NCBI GenBank assembly: GCA_021847165.1
Contig: JAJZUH010000038.1
Location: 3,375-13,437 of the forward strand
From: Pseudomonadota bacterium
Lineage (GTDB): Bacteria; Pseudomonadota; Gammaproteobacteria; Burkholderiales; Gallionellaceae
Direction: 5' to 3'
DNA: 10,063 nucleotides
The notes beneath the pieces are model-generated. The model did no database searches, was not told the origin of the DNA, and was given only the letters and a program-made list of their open reading frames with translations. The position numbers and the translations under genes are program-made. Of this stretch, positions 1-6,552 are shown piece after piece; position 1 is the stretch's first letter; every line of letters begins with the position of its first letter.

Positions 1-168
1 AAGGCCTGGACCAACCAGGAAGCGCTGGAATATCTCTATACCAACAAAGGCGCGCATTTCGACCCGGAGTGTGTCGATGCATTCATGCTGCAGTTCAGCA
101 AGGTCAGCATCATCCAGCAGCAGTTAGAAGATACGGCACCTTCGCAGAAAGTGCAGGTATGGCAATGA
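1..168 (+). CDS. rpfG: HD-GYP phosphodiesterase C-terminus, probable RpfG (5' end outside window)
   Basis: Only the last 55 codons are present, in frame 1, ending at TGA 166-168. The visible peptide starts KAWTNQEALEYLY and contains GAHFDPECVDAF. That combination is the usual end of HD-GYP domains, where a Trp- and Glu-rich helix is followed by a G-x-HFDP motif and a final helix. HD-GYP proteins hydrolyse cyclic di-GMP in the cytoplasm. The catalytic HD and GYP residues lie outside the window, so activity cannot be judged. The name RpfG (receiver plus HD-GYP response regulator) is inferred from position: the stop codon overlaps the start of an RpfC-type kinase by ATGA, as expected for an rpfG-rpfC operon. 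The overlap suggests coupled translation and fixed stoichiometry of regulator and sensor. The receiver domain expected at its N-terminus is not visible. Confidence 0.8.
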   Translation, partial: KAWTNQEALEYLYTNKGAHFDPECVDAFMLQFSKVSIIQQQLEDTAPSQKVQVWQ

Positions 169-2678
169 AAGGAAAGTTCCTGCATTTCATTGAACAGATG
201 CGTCTTAAAAAAGGCGAGCATGAACAGGTTGTCCTGAGAATCACCTTCACCTCGTTGATACTTGCCTACTTGTTCATTGAGATCGCTCTGGGGAATCCGG
301 AGATGATCTCCAAGCATCAAATTATCTTTGCGGAATGCTATCTGGCATTCTCGCTCTTGCTTGCCACCTATATCTTGTTTAAACCGGACGAATCGAAGCG
401 CAGGATATTTTTAACAATGATTTGCGATCTCGGCGCCACAACATATGTGATGCTGATCTCGCATGAAACCGGGCCTGTCTTTTTTGGCATCTATCTGTGG
501 GTTATTGTTGGCAATGGAATCCGCTTCGGCACATGGTCGCTAATCGGGGCATATGTAAGCAGCATCATCGGATTTGCTATTGTCATTTTGCTAAACGATT
601 ACTGGATATCCCACCCTCGTCTTTCTTTGGGATTGATGCTCACTTTAATTTTGATCCCACCCTATATCCTCAAGCTGCGCAATCAAGTGAATCATGCTTT
701 GGACGAAGCCAGAAGAGCCAGCAAGGCAAAGAGCGACTTCCTGTCCAACATGAGCCACGAAATGCGCACCCCGCTCAACGGCGTAATCGGTGCGAGCGAC
801 CTCCTGATCAGTACCCGGCTGGACGATGAGCAGAAGGATCTTGTATCCACGCTCAAGAAATCGGCGCACCTCCTGCTGCAGCTGATCGACAACATCCTTG
901 ACCTTTCCAAGATAGAAAGCGGCAAGCTGGCTTCAGAGAAAGTGGATTTCGATCTGCACAAACTGGTCAACAATACGCTGGAGATGTTCCTGTCCCAGGT
1001 CGAGAATAAAGGAATCGGCCTGTCCGTGCGCTTTACGCCAGAAACCTGCTTCATGCTGCAAGGCGATCCCCTGCATCTGCAACAAGTCCTGATCAACCTG
1101 GTAGGCAATGCCATCAAGTTCACCAGCAAAGGCCGCGTCGAACTGAGGATTAGCACCCTGCAACAGGACGATCGCAGGACCATGCTGCGTTTTGAGATCA
1201 TCGATACGGGTATCGGCATATCTCCGCAAGCGCAAAGCCGGATCTTCGAGAGCTTCACCCAGGCAGATCAGAACATCACCCGCACTTATGGCGGCACCGG
1301 CTTGGGTACCACCATCTCCAAACAGCTGGTCGAACTGATGGGCGGGCAGATGGGCGTCCAGAGCGAACCCGGTATCGGCAGCATCTTCTGGTTCGAGGTG
1401 CCATTCGACAAGCAGTCGTATCCGGTCCCAAGCGAATCGAAACCGGCACTCGAACAACTCTATGTCCTGACCATCGGCCTGCCGCACAGCGACCAGCTCG
1501 CTGTGACCGAGTATACGAACAGCTGGGGGATCCGTTGCGAACATGCCGCTTCGCTGACTCATTTCTTCACCTACCTGATCGACAAGAATCCCGTCCGCCC
1601 CTCCAATCTGGCGATCCTGTGCTTCCCGCAGAATATCGGGATGACGGCAAAAGACTTCGCCGCCAATATCCGGGAATTGCGTGGAAAGCAGAACCTCTCG
1701 CCGATCTTGCTCAATCCCGATCTGCATAACCATGGCGAAGATGAGTATCTCGATGCCGGGTATTCCTGTCTGCTGCGTACGCCACTCGACAAAACGCTGC
1801 TGTTCAATGCCCTGCACGGAATCATGGCGCCGCGGCCATCCGAGGGAGTGATCTCATTCAAGGAGCATTACGAACGCAGCACGGCCAGCAAGCGCGGGGT
1901 GCGCGTGCTCGTTGCCGAAGACAACGGCACCAGCCAGCAGATCATCGCGAAGATACTGATGCACGGCAATCACAAGGTAGACCTGGTGGAAAATGGCGAA
2001 CAGGCACTGGACAGGCTGGAAGAGAATACTTACGACCTGCTCATCCTCGACATGAACATGCCGTTCATGGGCGGTCTGGAAGTGATCAAAGTGCATCGAG
2101 CCCTGTCCAGGCAGCCCATCGAAACGCCGGTGATCATCCTGACGGCGAATGCCACGCTGGAAGCGAAGCAGGAGTGCGAGCGCGCCGGGATCAATGCCTA
2201 CCTGACCAAGCCTGTCGACGCGCTGACCTTGCTCGATACCGTGGCGCGACTGACCCTGACCCCGGCAAAGTTCGACGCCCCGGAACTCACTCATTCCGCA
2301 GCACAGGTTGCCAAAGGGTTGATCAATGAAGATACCTTGCATCACCTGGCACTGCTGGGGGGAGACCAAGAGGATTTCCTGCAAACGGTCATCTACGGTT
2401 TCTTGCTGGAAACGGAAAAACTGCTGGAGGCTTTGCGCATCGCCTTGTCCAGGAGGGATTACGCCACACTGAAAGAACTGGCCCACATTCTGAAAGGCAG
2501 CTCAGGCAACGTGGGAGCCGAGGTGTTGTTTTCCGTATGCAGCCGGATATTGACCCTCGATGAGGCCGAACTGAGAAGATCGGCTGCTGGTTTGCTGGAT
2601 GAAGCGTCAGGCTGTTATCCCGCTACTCGTGCATCGTTGCTGCACTACCTGAATGGAGCTCATCAAGCAAGGATATAA
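165..2678 (+). CDS. rpfC: RpfC-type hybrid sensor histidine kinase (DSF sensor)
   Basis: This is a predicted 837-residue inner-membrane sensor for the fatty-acid signal DSF. I chose the ATG at 165 because it overlaps the rpfG stop as ATGA and has GCAGG 7 nt upstream; ATG 159 is an alternative. Residues 1-21 are a short polar N-terminus. About 22-170 hold five or six hydrophobic segments. The kinase follows: H-box SNMSHEMRTPLNG with phospho-His H198, N-box HLQQVLINLVGNAIKF (N311, N315), G1 DTGIG (347-351) and G2 GGTGLGTTI (376-384); GTTI also occurs in Xanthomonas RpfC. Residues about 432-555 read as a receiver fold without acidic residues. The true receiver (about 579-695) has E585/D586, phospho-Asp D629, T660 and K682. 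The Hpt domain carries H774 in AHILKGSSGN. The expected relay is H198 to D629 to H774 to RpfG. The membrane part is AT-richer than the rest. The family is clear; the ligand is inferred. Confidence 0.92.
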   Translation: MKGKFLHFIEQMRLKKGEHEQVVLRITFTSLILAYLFIEIALGNPEMISKHQIIFAECYLAFSLLLATYILFKPDESKRRIFLTMICDLGATTYVMLISHETGPVFFGIYLWVIVGNGIRFGTWSLIGAYVSSIIGFAIVILLNDYWISHPRLSLGLMLTLILIPPYILKLRNQVNHALDEARRASKAKSDFLSNMSHEMRTPLNGVIGASDLLISTRLDDEQKDLVSTLKKSAHLLLQLIDNILDLSKIESGKLASEKVDFDLHKLVNNTLEMFLSQVENKGIGLSVRFTPETCFMLQGDPLHLQQVLINLVGNAIKFTSKGRVELRISTLQQDDRRTMLRFEIIDTGIGISPQAQSRIFESFTQADQNITRTYGGTGLGTTISKQLVELMGGQMGVQSEPGIGSIFWFEVPFDKQSYPVPSESKPALEQLYVLTIGLPHSDQLAVTEYTNSWGIRCEHAASLTHFFTYLIDKNPVRPSNLAILCFPQNIGMTAKDFAANIRELRGKQNLSPILLNPDLHNHGEDEYLDAGYSCLLRTPLDKTLLFNALHGIMAPRPSEGVISFKEHYERSTASKRGVRVLVAEDNGTSQQIIAKILMHGNHKVDLVENGEQALDRLEENTYDLLILDMNMPFMGGLEVIKVHRALSRQPIETPVIILTANATLEAKQECERAGINAYLTKPVDALTLLDTVARLTLTPAKFDAPELTHSAAQVAKGLINEDTLHHLALLGGDQEDFLQTVIYGFLLETEKLLEALRIALSRRDYATLKELAHILKGSSGNVGAEVLFSVCSRILTLDEAELRRSAAGLLDEASGCYPATRASLLHYLNGAHQARI
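1458..1829 (+). other. Degenerate receiver (pseudo-REC) domain inside rpfC
   Basis: Residues about 432-555 of the kinase alternate hydrophobic strands and helices in receiver order: LYVLTIGLP, then a helix, NLAILCFPQ, a helix, LSPILLNPD, a helix, then CLLRTP and DKTLLFNALHGIM. The last two resemble the strand 5/helix 5 end of a receiver, seen intact later in the same protein as AYLTKP. At the positions of the acidic pair, phospho-acceptor Asp and Lys there are Ile/Gly, Cys486 and Thr539, so phosphorylation is not expected. The assignment is by eye from the secondary-structure pattern and has not been tested against profiles. Confidence 0.6.
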
Positions 2679-2681
2679 AGC

Positions 2682-3584
2682 TCAGGCTACGTTGAATATG
2701 ATCGGCTGTGCCATAGATGGCAAGAACAGTTTCTCCTGGGAACGCACAAAGCGATCCATCACCTTGAGGTCTTTCTCATTCAGTTTAAGCGCCGCATCGA
2801 CCCAAACGGTGGTGATATCCATCAACTCTTTTTGTGTGACAGGATTAAAACGATGCCGTGCCTTTTGGACCGCAAGAAAGCCATTGGAACGACGTTCTTG
2901 CTTCTTGATGTATTCGTTGACCGCCTCCACTCCCTTGCCATCTTCGGCGAGAATGTCGACCAAGCCGGCCTCATACAATTCCTCTGCACTATAAATCTTG
3001 CCGCTCAGAATCATCTTCTCCGCAAATTTGGGGCTCACTTTCCTGGCGATCAGGCTATACGCCCCCATACCCGGAAACAAATTGAACAATATCTCCGGAA
3101 ATCCCATCTGGCTGCGCCGTTCGGCGATAATGACATCACTTGTCAGTGCAGCCTCAAGCCCGCCGCCTAACGCATCACCCTGCAACAATGTAATTGTCGC
3201 CAATGGTTGACCAAAATGATGTACGCGTTGATAGATAACGTCTATACATTTCGTCGCATAATGCAATAACGCATCCCTATTGCCACTTCGAATAAGTTCC
3301 CTGAAAAGAGCAAGCTGCCCCCCCAAGTTAAAGATACCTGGTGTCAGAGATGCCAAAACAGAATAGCGCACATCGTTTCCCTGCCCCGCCTTCAAAGTGC
3401 GATCGCCATAACATTCGATTTCGTCATGATGCACACGCAGTTGACCCAACAGGTCAAGACTGAAGCAGGGAACATTCTTCGGATCCAACAGCGTCCACAA
3501 CACCCCACGTTCAGAATCGAAACGCACAGACAAATGCGAGTGATCTTTTTCCAACTGATGATACATGCGAGACACGTGTGGCAT
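2682..3584 (-). CDS. rpfF: RpfF: DSF synthase, crotonase-fold enoyl-CoA hydratase/thioesterase family
   Basis: This 300-residue cytoplasmic enzyme should make a cis-2-unsaturated fatty-acid signal (DSF family) by dehydrating a 3-hydroxyacyl-ACP and releasing the free acid. Motifs shared with Xanthomonas RpfF include FNLGGQLALF (85-94), GDALGGGLEAAL (136-147) and GFPEILFNLFPGMGAYS (161-177). E144 and E164 line up with the catalytic pair Glu141/Glu161 of the Xanthomonas enzyme. The C-terminal WVDAAL...KVMDRFVRSQ also matches the family. The length is close to the usual 289 or so. The ATG at 3584 follows an excellent Shine-Dalgarno, GGAGG 8 nt upstream. The gene is convergent to rpfC with 3 nt between stops. 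It lies 91 nt downstream of nagZ on the same strand, so it may have its own promoter or be read through from the lep operon. Hand counts on sampled lines give about 40-50% G+C, lower than the neighbouring operon. No rpfB is visible. Confidence 0.92.
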   Translation of the reverse strand: MPHVSRMYHQLEKDHSHLSVRFDSERGVLWTLLDPKNVPCFSLDLLGQLRVHHDEIECYGDRTLKAGQGNDVRYSVLASLTPGIFNLGGQLALFRELIRSGNRDALLHYATKCIDVIYQRVHHFGQPLATITLLQGDALGGGLEAALTSDVIIAERRSQMGFPEILFNLFPGMGAYSLIARKVSPKFAEKMILSGKIYSAEELYEAGLVDILAEDGKGVEAVNEYIKKQERRSNGFLAVQKARHRFNPVTQKELMDITTVWVDAALKLNEKDLKVMDRFVRSQEKLFLPSMAQPIIFNVA

Positions 3585-3610
3585 TCCTCTCTCCTCCAGC
3601 TTAGATCAAG

Positions 3611-3624
3611 ATGACGCGCATCAT
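3611..3624. repeat. 14-bp near-perfect dyad upstream of rpfF (possible operator)
   Basis: ATGACGCGCATCAT reads ATGA-x-GCGC-x-TCAT, with one mismatched pair in seven. It overlaps the candidate -10 hexamer of rpfF, where a repressor could act. A dyad this short can occur by chance, and I do not recognise it as the site of a known regulator. It does not fit the Clp/CRP consensus TGTGA-N6-TCACA. Confidence 0.3.
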
Positions 3625-3627
3625 AAT

Positions 3628-3650
3628 GCCTCAAATCCGATTCGAGAAGC
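3628..3650. repeat. Imperfect inverted repeat / small hairpin between nagZ and rpfF
   Basis: On the - strand CTCGAAT and ATTTGAG pair (one G-T wobble) around a CGG loop. A GC/GC pair extends the stem outside a two-base bulge. There is no U-run after it on the - strand, so it is not a standard intrinsic terminator for nagZ. It could be an operator-like dyad, an mRNA 3'-end structure after processing, or chance. Confidence 0.3.
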
Positions 3651-3675
3651 CTGAACCATTTTTCCGGAGTGCCTG

Positions 3676-4725
3676 CTAAACCAGAGGCAGCTCGCCCTCG
3701 GTGATGCCAATATTGGCGATTTCGTGCAGGGCCCTGATGAAGTCGGCATCTTCATGCAATTGCGCCAGCGTTCTCGGATGCGGACGCCCGTGCATCTGTG
3801 CCAAACGAGCCTTGCTCTGGACAGGCATATCCCATTGCAGGCCGGCAAGGAGCTCGTCGGCGGATTGCGGCTTGTTGCATACGAGCACCATATCGGCTCC
3901 GGCCTTCAGTGCGGCCTCGGCACGCTGCACGATGCCGCCGGCCACTGTCGCCCCCTCCATGCTCAGGTCGTCGCTGAAAATGCATCCCTCGAAGCCCAGT
4001 TCGCCGCGCAGGATGTCTTTCAGCCATACCTTGGAAAAACCAGCCGGATTGGGATCGACCTTGGGATAAATCACGTGCGCAGGCATCACCGCCGTCAGTC
4101 CGTAATTGACCATCTGCCGGAAAGGAATGAGATCGCACAGTTCAATGTCGATATAGCTGCGTTCGTCCACGGGAATATCCACATGCGAGTCCGCCTTAAC
4201 GAAACCGTGCCCGGGGAAATGCTTGCCCACCGTCGGCATACCGCCTTGCCGCAGTCCCTGCAACAGGCTGTGTGCCAGTTCCGCAATGGCTTGCGGTTCC
4301 GAATGGAAGGCGCGGTCGCCAATCACGCTGCTGCTGCCGTAGTCCACGTCCAGCACCGGCGTAAAGCTGAAATCCACTCCGCAGGCACGCAGTTCGGAAG
4401 CCAGCACGAAACCCACTTGCTGGGCCAGATGCTTTGCGCGTTTGGGGTGTTCGTTCCATATCTTGCCGAGTTCCCGCATCGGCGGGATGCGCGTAAATCC
4501 TTGACGGAAACGCTGCACCCTGCCGCCTTCATGGTCCACCGCAATCAGCAATGGCGGCGTACGAAGCGCATGGATGCTCGCCGTCAATTCTGCAAGCTGG
4601 CCAGGTGATTCGTAGTTGCGTGCAAACAGGATCACGCCGCCGACCAACGGGTGGCTCAGACGTATCCGGTCTTCGTCCGTCAGTTGTTTCCCCAGCACAT
4701 CCAGCATCACCGGACCATTGCCCAT
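3676..4725 (-). CDS. nagZ: Beta-N-acetylhexosaminidase NagZ (GH3)
   Basis: This 349-residue cytoplasmic glycoside hydrolase family 3 enzyme removes N-acetylglucosamine from GlcNAc-1,6-anhydroMurNAc (and its peptides) during peptidoglycan recycling. Visible hallmarks are [12 protein letters not shown] (62-73), KHFPGHG (168-174), the mobile catalytic loop with D179-S180-H181 as the Asp/His acid-base pair, and [10 protein letters not shown] (250-259), where D252 is the expected nucleophile. It is a compact single-domain form of about the usual length, without a signal peptide. The ATG at 4725 sits 2 nt after the acpS stop, with GGAAGG upstream inside acpS, so it is the last gene of the lepA-acpS operon. 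In many Gram-negatives NagZ products also signal AmpC induction; nothing here shows that an ampC system exists. The sequence is intact. Confidence 0.96.
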   Translation of the reverse strand: MGNGPVMLDVLGKQLTDEDRIRLSHPLVGGVILFARNYESPGQLAELTASIHALRTPPLLIAVDHEGGRVQRFRQGFTRIPPMRELGKIWNEHPKRAKHLAQQVGFVLASELRACGVDFSFTPVLDVDYGSSSVIGDRAFHSEPQAIAELAHSLLQGLRQGGMPTVGKHFPGHGFVKADSHVDIPVDERSYIDIELCDLIPFRQMVNYGLTAVMPAHVIYPKVDPNPAGFSKVWLKDILRGELGFEGCIFSDDLSMEGATVAGGIVQRAEAALKAGADMVLVCNKPQSADELLAGLQWDMPVQSKARLAQMHGRPHPRTLAQLHEDADFIRALHEIANIGITEGELPLV

Positions 4726-4727
4726 AA

Positions 4728-5111
4728 TCAGCCTTCCTTTTCCAGAATCACAAATGCGACGGCAGCATCACGTTCGTCGCTGATACTCAAATGGTGACGC
4801 ACGATGCCAAGGTCTTGCAGAAATTCGGATAGTTGCGCGTCGAACAGGAAAATCGGCTTGCCCAATCCATCGTGACCGATGGTGATACGCCGCAGGCTTA
4901 CCGGGTGGCGCAAGCCATGCCCCGTAGCTTTGGCCAGGGCTTCCTTGGCGGCAAAACGCTTGCTCAGGAAGCGCGCAGGATGGTTCTGTACGGCATACTC
5001 CTCCAGTTCCGGATCGCTCAGGATGCGCGAAGCGAAGGTTGCGCCATGGCGGGCGCTGGCCGCTTCGATACGGGCCACACTGACGATGTCGGTGCCGATA
5101 CCGAAGATCAT
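4728..5111 (-). CDS. acpS: Holo-[acyl-carrier-protein] synthase AcpS
   Basis: This 127-residue cytoplasmic phosphopantetheinyl transferase moves 4'-phosphopantetheine from CoA to a serine of apo-ACP, which fatty-acid synthesis needs. The N-terminal [13 protein letters not shown] carries the Mg-binding D8. The second motif, [16 protein letters not shown] (47-62), carries the metal ligand E57 and the basic residues of the family. The C-terminal [19 protein letters not shown] is the usual end strand. The length is normal for AcpS trimers. The ATG at 5111 overlaps the pdxJ stop (ATGA, 5108-5111), and the gene ends 2 nt before nagZ. No strong Shine-Dalgarno is seen, which fits coupling to pdxJ translation. 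ACP is also the expected carrier of the RpfF substrate, a loose metabolic link to the gene two positions downstream. Confidence 0.97.
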   Translation of the reverse strand: MIFGIGTDIVSVARIEAASARHGATFASRILSDPELEEYAVQNHPARFLSKRFAAKEALAKATGHGLRHPVSLRRITIGHDGLGKPIFLFDAQLSEFLQDLGIVRHHLSISDERDAAVAFVILEKEG

Positions 5112-5824
5112 GCGACCAGTAATGCCTTCATCTTTTTCACCGCATGCTCAAGGCCGATGAACACCGCCTCGGAGATGATGGCATGGCCGATGTTGAGTTC
5201 TGCGATATGCGGCACCTCCGCGATGGGGCGGACATTGTGATAATTCAATCCATGCCCGGCATTCACCTGCAAGCCAAGTGCGTGGGCATGTATAGCAGCA
5301 CGGTGGATGCGCGCAAGTTCCTGTTCGCGGCCAGCAACGCTGTCGGCATCGCCATATTTTCCGGTATGTATTTCCACCACGGGAGCGCCGGTCTTCTTTG
5401 CCGCATCCAGCTGACGCTCGTCGGCGTCGATGAACAGCGAGACGCGGATGTCCGCCTCCAGGCAACGCTGCGTGGCACGCTGCACGGCATCGAAGTGCTT
5501 CACCACATCCAGACCGCCTTCGGTGGTCAGCTCTTCGCGCTTTTCCGGCACGAGGCAGATATCGTGCGGCCTGGTGCGCAAGGCGATGTCGATCATCTCA
5601 TCGGTCACCGCACATTCAAGGTTCATGCGCGTCTGCAGCATGCCGCGCAGCGCCGCCACATCGGCATCCTGGATATGGCGACGGTCCTCGCGCAGATGCA
5701 GGGTGATGGCATCCGCCCCCGCCTCTTCGCACACCAGTGCGGCGCGAATGAGATTGGGATAGCGCGCACCGCGCACCTGGCGCAGTGTGGCGACATGGTC
5801 GATGTTGAGTCCGAGTTTTATCAT
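5108..5824 (-). CDS. pdxJ: Pyridoxine 5'-phosphate synthase PdxJ
   Basis: This 238-residue TIM-barrel enzyme condenses 3-amino-2-oxopropyl phosphate with 1-deoxy-D-xylulose 5-phosphate to pyridoxine 5'-phosphate, the last ring-forming step of the DXP-dependent vitamin B6 pathway. The N-terminal [13 protein letters not shown], then [15 protein letters not shown] (39-53), NLECAVT (68-74), VEIHTGKY (150-157) and [12 protein letters not shown] (187-198) are family motifs. H43, E70 and H191 correspond to the catalytic residues of the E. coli enzyme (His45, Glu72, His193). The ATG at 5824 overlaps the recO stop (ATGA), and the stop overlaps the acpS start in the same way, so three genes are chained by 4-nt overlaps. 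The gene is intact and of normal length. Confidence 0.97.
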   Translation of the reverse strand: MIKLGLNIDHVATLRQVRGARYPNLIRAALVCEEAGADAITLHLREDRRHIQDADVAALRGMLQTRMNLECAVTDEMIDIALRTRPHDICLVPEKREELTTEGGLDVVKHFDAVQRATQRCLEADIRVSLFIDADERQLDAAKKTGAPVVEIHTGKYGDADSVAGREQELARIHRAAIHAHALGLQVNAGHGLNYHNVRPIAEVPHIAELNIGHAIISEAVFIGLEHAVKKMKALLVA

Positions 5825-6552
5825 AACTTCTGCAAATCCCTCATCAGTTCACGTGTATGCAAGGTCTTGCCGGCAAGATGGTGGTCGAGCAGCATGCGCA
5901 TCAGCTGTTTGCTCTGGCGCGCGCTGTTGGCATCGCTGTAATTATCGGCCGCCATGTCCAGCAGCGTTTTGCCGGCAACCGGCATCCCTTGCGCCGAATC
6001 CGCCGTTTCCGCCACCGCGCCGCGCTCCAGTATATAGCGGTATGTCCGTGTCGGCACAATGGCCTGGCCGCTATCCGCTTCGGTATCCAGCAGCAGTGCA
6101 TAACCCAGCTCCTGCAACAGGTGCTTCTCGAAGCAGCGCAGGGTGAAAGCGTGATCCTCTTCCTGCGCCAGGCGCTGCAAGGTCTGCTGGTAATAATCGA
6201 ACAGGCTTGCGTGAGGATCGTCGCGCGCCATCAGGTTGAGCAGCAATTCGTTCAGATAGAACCCGCACAGCAGCGCCGTGCCCTGCAATTGGGGCTGTCC
6301 GCCCTGCCATTCTGCACTGTGCAGGGTGCGCAATTCGTGCTTGCCGAACCAGCTCAACGACAGCGGCTGGAAGCTCATCAGCAGGCCGCGCAGCGCCGAC
6401 CTCGGACGCCGCGCTCCCCGCGCCACCAGCGCCACCCGGCCATGGCGTCTGCTGAACACCTCCAGCACCAGGCTGGTCTCGCGGAACGGGTAGCTGTGCA
6501 GCACGAAGGAGAGCTCGTCCTGAATGCGCTGTTTGGATGCGGCGTTACTCAT
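5821..6552 (-). CDS. recO: DNA repair protein RecO
   Basis: This 243-residue protein acts with RecR to load RecA on SSB-coated single-stranded DNA in the RecFOR gap-repair pathway. The N-terminal OB-fold (about residues 10-90) starts with [25 protein letters not shown], followed by the typical basic stretch [13 protein letters not shown] that should contact DNA. The helical C-terminal part contains [13 protein letters not shown] and [12 protein letters not shown], both characteristic of RecO. There is no zinc-binding Cys4 cluster, as in the E. coli protein and unlike the Deinococcus type. The start (ATG 6552) lies 8 nt inside the 3' end of era, and the stop overlaps the pdxJ start. The era-recO-pdxJ-acpS order is also found in E. 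coli. Confidence 0.95.
   Translation of the reverse strand: MSNAASKQRIQDELSFVLHSYPFRETSLVLEVFSRRHGRVALVARGARRPRSALRGLLMSFQPLSLSWFGKHELRTLHSAEWQGGQPQLQGTALLCGFYLNELLLNLMARDDPHASLFDYYQQTLQRLAQEEDHAFTLRCFEKHLLQELGYALLLDTEADSGQAIVPTRTYRYILERGAVAETADSAQGMPVAGKTLLDMAADNYSDANSARQSKQLMRMLLDHHLAGKTLHTRELMRDLQKL

Larger units (their letters stand above)
3585..3675 (-). promoter_or_regulatory. nagZ-rpfF intergenic region with possible rpfF promoter
   Basis: This is the only gap longer than 20 nt in the window. Read on the - strand, a TATGAT hexamer (3620-3625) could be a -10 box about 36-41 nt ahead of the rpfF start. The hexamer 17 nt further upstream, TTCTCG, is a poor -35, so an activator would be expected if this promoter is real. 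The -10 overlaps a 14-bp dyad (3611-3624). A GC-poor hairpin lies just upstream (3628-3650). The purine-rich Shine-Dalgarno GGAGGAGAGAGGA directly precedes the ATG. No hairpin followed by a U-run is seen after nagZ, so transcription may continue from nagZ into rpfF. The promoter call is weak. Confidence 0.3.

Noticed and set aside
69..164. Upstream extension of rpfC to the ATG at 69 (869 residues)
   Set aside because: These codons overlap the conserved HD-GYP tail in another frame and encode nothing like an RpfC N-terminus. The ATG at 165 gives the ATGA overlap and the phospho-His number 198 shared with Xanthomonas RpfC.
2709..2722. Perfect inverted repeat TGCCAT-AG-ATGGCA as a terminator for rpfC
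   Set aside because: The stem is only about 5 bp once a loop is allowed, no U-run follows on either strand, and it lies within the rpfF coding end. A chance dyad is more likely.
2682..3584. Ordinary beta-oxidation enoyl-CoA hydratase instead of RpfF
   Set aside because: The motifs FNLGGQLALF, GDALGGGLEAAL and NLFPGMGAYS and the C-terminal WVDAAL/VMDRFVRSQ are specific to RpfF-type synthases, and the gene faces rpfC.
3611..3624. Clp/CRP binding site upstream of rpfF
   Set aside because: The dyad lacks the TGTGA and TCACA half-sites and the 6-bp spacing.
3724..4608. Long + strand open frame opposite nagZ (294 residues), and similar ones opposite rpfC, pdxJ, recO and lepB
   Set aside because: These are antisense shadows of well-supported genes with clear family motifs, and none shows recognisable motifs of its own. 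Long open antisense frames are common in GC-rich coding DNA.
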